64,000 bases of DNA. Origin: Peribacillus asahii (GTDB taxonomy: Bacteria > Bacillota > Bacilli > Bacillales > DSM-1321). Within the stretch, counting starts at the first letter, position 1; every line of letters begins with the position of its first letter. The translations under genes were made by a program, and so were the position numbers. The notes beneath the pieces are model-generated. The model did not search any database and was not told where the DNA came from. It was given only the letters and a program-made list of their open reading frames with translations. The stretch lies in assembly GCF_004006295.1 (NCBI RefSeq), contig NZ_CP026095.1, positions 4,245,501-4,309,500 of the forward strand. The letters are read 5' to 3'. Positions 60,541 through 64,000 of the stretch are shown piece by piece.

Positions 60541-62898
60541 TTATCTCTTTTTTGGTTTTTTCTTGCGCTTAGCAGACGGCGCATTTTCATAAAACTTTTT
60601 CTTCTTTTTCGGTTTTCGTTCAGACGAGGAACGTTCAGAGTTCCGGCCTCCACGTCCTTCATCACGACCATTTCGTCCGCCGCGGCCGCGCTTTTTCTCT
60701 CCTGCATTTGCTTTAAATACGCGTTTCTCACCAGAAGATGGACGTGGACGACTCACTTTCATACCGATAATTTCAAAATCAACTGCACGCTCTTCTTTAT
60801 TTACATTGCTAACCCGAATCGAAATTTCATCCCCAATTCGGAACACTTTTCCTGTTCGTTCCCCTACCATCGCTAGTTGACGTTCGTCAAAGCGATAATA
60901 ATCATCAGTCATATAGCTTACATGAACAAGCCCTTCAATTGTGTTTGGCAACTCCACAAACATACCAAAATTCGTAACAGAACTAATAATTCCATCATAC
61001 TCTTCGCCAATTTTATCAAGCATATATTCTGCTTTTTTCAGCTCATCTGTTTCGCGCTCAGCATCTACAGCGCGACGCTCCCGCTTAGATGTATGATCTG
61101 CAATATCAGGCAGCAAGGAATCCCATTTTTCTTGTGTAGCAGGGTCCAATTTGCCTTCAATTAAATACGTGCGAATAAGACGGTGCACAATTAAATCTGG
61201 ATAACGGCGAATTGGCGATGTGAAATGTGTATAGAATTCCGTAGAAAGACCAAAGTGACCTAAGCTTTCCGGGTCATATTTCGCTTGCTGCATCGAACGA
61301 AGCATGACAGTAGAAATGACCATTTCTTCCGGCTTGCCTTCCACCGCTTCAATAATTTCTTGTAAAGCCCGTGGATGCACTTCATTCGCTGATCCACGAA
61401 CAAGGTAACCAAAGTTTGTAATGAATTCGAAGAAGCGTTGTAACTTCTCTGGCTTTGGATCTTCATGAATTCGATAAATAAACGGAACATCTAACCAGTG
61501 GAAATGTTCTGCTACTGTCTCATTCGCTGCTAACATAAACTCTTCGATTAATCGTTCTGCTACAGAGCGTTCGCGTAGCACAACGTCCGATGGATGCCCT
61601 TCTTCATCAACGAGCACTTTTGCTTCTTTAAAATCAAAGTCAATGGCTCCGCGATTCATCCGTTTACGACGCAGAATCTCAGCAAGCTTCTCCATTTCTT
61701 GGAACATCGGAATAATCGGCTCATAACGCGCAAGCAATTCTTCATCTTGATCTAATAAAATTTTATTCACATCGCTATACGTCATTCGTTCTGTCGTTTT
61801 AATTACACTTTCAAAAATTTCGTGCTGTATGACTTCCCCTTCAGGTGTAATTTCCATTTCACATGATAAAGTAAAACGATCGACTTTTGGATTCAAAGAA
61901 CAAATCCCATTTGATAAACGATGTGGAATCATCGGGATCACTCGGTCTACTAAATAAACACTTGTCCCTCTTTCTAACGCTTCTCGATCAATAGGTGAAC
62001 CTTCTGTTACATAATGACTAACATCGGCAATATGAACGCCAAGCTTGTAATTGCCATTATCGAGCTTCGTAACCGTAACGGCATCATCCAAATCTTTCGC
62101 ATCAGCACCATCAATCGTTACAATCACGTCATTTCGTAAATCACGGCGATTGCCGATTTCACTTTCCGCAATAGTATCTGGCACAGCATTCGCTTGGTCC
62201 ATCACTTCCTGAGGAAACTCTAATGGCAAACCATGCTTATGAATCACGGATAAAATGTCCACACCTGGGTCATTTTTATGGCCAAGAATTTGAATGACTT
62301 CTCCTTCTGCACTTGTACGCCCTTCAGGATAAGAAGTTAATTTTACAACTACTTTATGTCCCTCAATAGCTCCGCCATTTACTTGTTTTGGAATAAAGAT
62401 ATCGCTTGCAATCTTTTTATCATCTGGGATGACAAATCCAAAATGTTTACTTTCAGAATACGTACCGACAATCTCCGTTACGCCCCGTTCAAGAATTCGA
62501 ATCACGGTTCCTTCTCGTCTTGAACCGCTTGTTTCCGTAGAAACCCGAACCATAACAGTATCGCCGTGCATCGCGCTCTTTGTTTCATTTGGTGGAATGA
62601 AAATATCATCTGCACCCGGTTCATCTTCAGGTGTAACAAAAGCAAATCCCTTCGCGTGCCCAGACAACTTCCCTCGAATTAAATTCATTTTTTGCGGCAG
62701 GCCATAGCGATTGCTTCTCGTCCGAATGACAAGACCCTTTTCTTCCATTTTGACAAGCGCCTTCACAAAGTTCTTAAAATCTGCTGAATCTTCAATCCCT
62801 AGAGCTTCTTCTAGCTCTTGAACAGTTAACGGCTTATATGCCTCTTCTTTCATATAAGATAAAAGCCGCTCGATATGTTGATCGATTTGTTCTTCCAT
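60541..62898 (-). CDS. rnr: ribonuclease R
   Basis: Processive 3'-5' exoribonuclease of about 785 residues, partner of trans-translation in degrading rescued mRNAs. Domain order: N-terminal winged helix, two cold-shock domains ([37 protein letters not shown]), RNB catalytic domain with the acidic metal site [15 protein letters not shown]1 domain ([18 protein letters not shown]) and a Lys/Arg-rich tail. ATG at 62898 lies nine bases after GGAGG; TTG 62904 is too close. Upstream of smpB on the same strand. Confidence 0.96.
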   Translation of the reverse strand: MEEQIDQHIERLLSYMKEEAYKPLTVQELEEALGIEDSADFKNFVKALVKMEEKGLVIRTRSNRYGLPQKMNLIRGKLSGHAKGFAFVTPEDEPGADDIFIPPNETKSAMHGDTVMVRVSTETSGSRREGTVIRILERGVTEIVGTYSESKHFGFVIPDDKKIASDIFIPKQVNGGAIEGHKVVVKLTSYPEGRTSAEGEVIQILGHKNDPGVDILSVIHKHGLPLEFPQEVMDQANAVPDTIAESEIGNRRDLRNDVIVTIDGADAKDLDDAVTVTKLDNGNYKLGVHIADVSHYVTEGSPIDREALERGTSVYLVDRVIPMIPHRLSNGICSLNPKVDRFTLSCEMEITPEGEVIQHEIFESVIKTTERMTYSDVNKILLDQDEELLARYEPIIPMFQEMEKLAEILRRKRMNRGAIDFDFKEAKVLVDEEGHPSDVVLRERSVAERLIEEFMLAANETVAEHFHWLDVPFIYRIHEDPKPEKLQRFFEFITNFGYLVRGSANEVHPRALQEIIEAVEGKPEEMVISTVMLRSMQQAKYDPESLGHFGLSTEFYTHFTSPIRRYPDLIVHRLIRTYLIEGKLDPATQEKWDSLLPDIADHTSKRERRAVDAERETDELKKAEYMLDKIGEEYDGIISSVTNFGMFVELPNTIEGLVHVSYMTDDYYRFDERQLAMVGERTGKVFRIGDEISIRVSNVNKEERAVDFEIIGMKVSRPRPSSGEKRVFKANAGEKKRGRGGRNGRDEGRGGRNSERSSSERKPKKKKKFYENAPSAKRKKKPKKR

Positions 62899-62930
62899 AT
62901 TCAAAACCCTCCTTACATTAGGGTATATTT

Positions 62931-63677
62931 TTACTCATTCCAATCTAAACTTTCTAAAAATGAAAAGATATCTTCATGCAATTGTGCACGTTCCTTATCT
63001 AGCGTAATGACATGGCCTGATTCCTCATACCACTTTAGTTCTTTCATTGAAGATTGTACAGAATCATAGATAATATTGGCACTATCTATATTAATCATCG
63101 CATCATGCCGCCCTTGAACAACAAAAGTTGGCGCATAAATATGATCCACATGATTCCGCACATCCGTAATTAATTGCTGCAACGCTTGTAACGTATTCAT
63201 CGGTGTTTCTAAAAACTTCTTCATTTCTAATTCGATTTGCTCCGGCTCTTTTCCCTCATGTTTTTTAAAATTACGAGCGTATTGCAAAACACCTTCATAC
63301 ATGATTTCTTCGCTTTTTATATACATTGGTGCACACATTGTTACAATACCCTTAATAGGGACAGTATATCCTAATTTAAGAGAAAATACGCCTCCAAGAG
63401 ACAGCCCTGCTACGGCAATTTCCTCATAACCTTTCTGTTTCAAAAAATCATAGCCCGTTATTACATCTTTCCACCAATCCACAGGACCTGTTGTGACTAA
63501 CTCTTCTGGTGGGACAGCGTGACCTTTATAATGCGGTGCGTGACAAGTATAACCTCGTTGCTCTAAAAAACGGCCAAGCATTCGAACATCAGATGAATTC
63601 CCAGTGAATCCATGCAGCAATAATACAGCACGTTTCCCGCCTTCAAATGTAAAGGGCTGCGGCAATCTAATTTTCAT
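62931..63677 (-). CDS. est: carboxylesterase (Est30/YvaK type)
   Basis: An alpha/beta-hydrolase of 248 residues, cytoplasmic, hydrolysing short-chain esters. Oxyanion HGFTGNSSD, nucleophile Ser93 in GLSLGG, acid Asp in QGRHDAMI (about 192) and catalytic His in [10 protein letters not shown] (about 222). The size and catalytic positions match Geobacillus Est30. It lies between secG and rnr on the same strand, as in B. subtilis secG-yvaK-rnr-smpB. Confidence 0.93.
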   Translation of the reverse strand: MKIRLPQPFTFEGGKRAVLLLHGFTGNSSDVRMLGRFLEQRGYTCHAPHYKGHAVPPEELVTTGPVDWWKDVITGYDFLKQKGYEEIAVAGLSLGGVFSLKLGYTVPIKGIVTMCAPMYIKSEEIMYEGVLQYARNFKKHEGKEPEQIELEMKKFLETPMNTLQALQQLITDVRNHVDHIYAPTFVVQGRHDAMINIDSANIIYDSVQSSMKELKWYEESGHVITLDKERAQLHEDIFSFLESLDWNE

Positions 63678-63893
63678 TCCAAAAACTCCTTTTACACGAA
63701 ACGTTTATATCTCTTCATAAATAGGGGAAAATATTCTTATTGTACTAAATTTTTCATTCATTACTTCTCAACTATACCTGTTAAAGTCATAAAAGCGCAA
63801 GGCGAGTGTCTTTTAGCTGAAACTGGACACCAAAGAGGAACGAAACTTTATACGTTTAGTTAGAACAAAGCCTGTACTTTTAAAAAAAACATA

Positions 63894-63923
63894 GAAAAAA
63901 GCCTAGCTTCATTAGCTAGACCT
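63894..63923 (-). terminator. terminator of secG
   Basis: Minus strand GGTCTAGC-TAATGAA-GCTAGGC followed by six T residues. Confidence 0.75.
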
Positions 63924-63936
63924 CTTTAATATTCGT

Positions 63937-64000
63937 TTATTCAAAATAAGCGATTAGCAACGTTAAAGCAAAGAAAATAACAGATAATACAACTGTCGCT
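63937..64000 (-). CDS. secG: preprotein translocase subunit SecG (C-terminal fragment, runs off window)
   Basis: The last 20 codons of a minus-strand gene read ATVVLSVIFFALTLLIAYFE and stop. This is the second transmembrane helix of SecG, where a hydrophobic stretch of this type ends the protein. Position upstream of the esterase, rnr, smpB and ssrA genes is the conserved Bacillus order. Only about a quarter of the gene is in view. Confidence 0.85.
   Translation of the reverse strand, partial: ATVVLSVIFFALTLLIAYFE

Noticed and set aside
1..64000. CRISPR arrays, prophage and conventional tRNA or rRNA genes
   Set aside because: No regularly spaced direct repeats, phage structural genes, tRNA cloverleaf sequences or rRNA segments were recognised anywhere in the window.

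Overview
The window looks like chromosomal DNA of a low-GC, endospore-forming member of the Bacillaceae. The evidence is gene content and signals: a GerB/GerA/GerC germinant-receptor operon, a squalene-hopene/sporulenol cyclase, a Spo0M-like fragment, a desaturase with DesK/DesR, the fadN-fadA-fadE beta-oxidation operon with a perfect Bacillus-type FadR operator, YuzL, PdaC, YjlC-Ndh, and strong AGGAGG ribosome binding sites. I do not name a genus.

Layout. 1-5.1 kb: beta-oxidation operon (minus) and divergent yuzL. 5.2-6.4 kb: RodA/FtsW-type protein. 6.8-10.4 kb: mntABCD manganese ABC transporter (minus) behind an MntR-like box. 10.7-12.5 kb: lysine riboswitch and lysine-type permease. 12.5-14.2 kb: alpha-glucosidase. 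14.3-14.8 kb: guanidine-I riboswitch and a Gdx exporter. 14.9-17.6 kb: RraA-like protein and LTA-synthase-like protein. 18.1-23.2 kb: siderophore uptake genes with three Fur boxes, a decayed second binding-protein gene, and a short IS605-like element with no transposase. 23.4-25.6 kb: DUF1450 protein and sporulenol/hopene cyclase. 25.7-29.8 kb: nosD-nosL-nosY-nosF and a methyltransferase, with no nosZ in view. 30-33.2 kb: PepSY protein, two-component pair, MsrA. 33.3-37.1 kb: germinant receptor. 37.2-40.1 kb: des-desK-desR. 40.3-45.5 kb: Nik/Opp-type ABC transporter behind a cobalamin riboswitch. 45.6-47.5 kb: two damaged SDR genes and a MarR regulator. 47.7-51.2 kb: PdaC, Ndh and YjlC with a Rex-like box. 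51.8-54.3 kb: four-gene cluster (DUF350 protein, glutathionylspermidine-synthase-like ATP-grasp enzyme, small lipoprotein, unknown protein). 54.5-57.5 kb: SH3/amidase protein, a Ser-rich basic microprotein and a Ser/Thr kinase. 57.6-59.9 kb: Spo0M-like fragment behind an orphan manganese riboswitch, a LAGLIDADG endonuclease gene, and ssrA (tmRNA) split by a group I intron. 60-64 kb: smpB, rnr, carboxylesterase and the end of secG.

The window is rich in RNA control: five riboswitches (lysine, guanidine-I, cobalamin, yybP-ykoY manganese, each with a recognisable aptamer; four of them followed by a visible terminator directly, the cobalamin one after a roughly 120-nt leader) make four distinct classes sitting before plausible targets except the manganese one, whose expected membrane-protein gene is missing. 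To be exact, four riboswitches were identified with confidence: lysine, guanidine-I, cobalamin and manganese. The most striking locus is ssrA: an approximately 284-nt ORF-less group I intron interrupts the T-loop, with a free-standing LAGLIDADG gene 150 bp beyond the tmRNA 3' end on the other strand. Three genes (the GerB-type permease, the Ser-rich microprotein and the LAGLIDADG gene) have good ribosome binding sites but only ATT or ATA at the expected start position.
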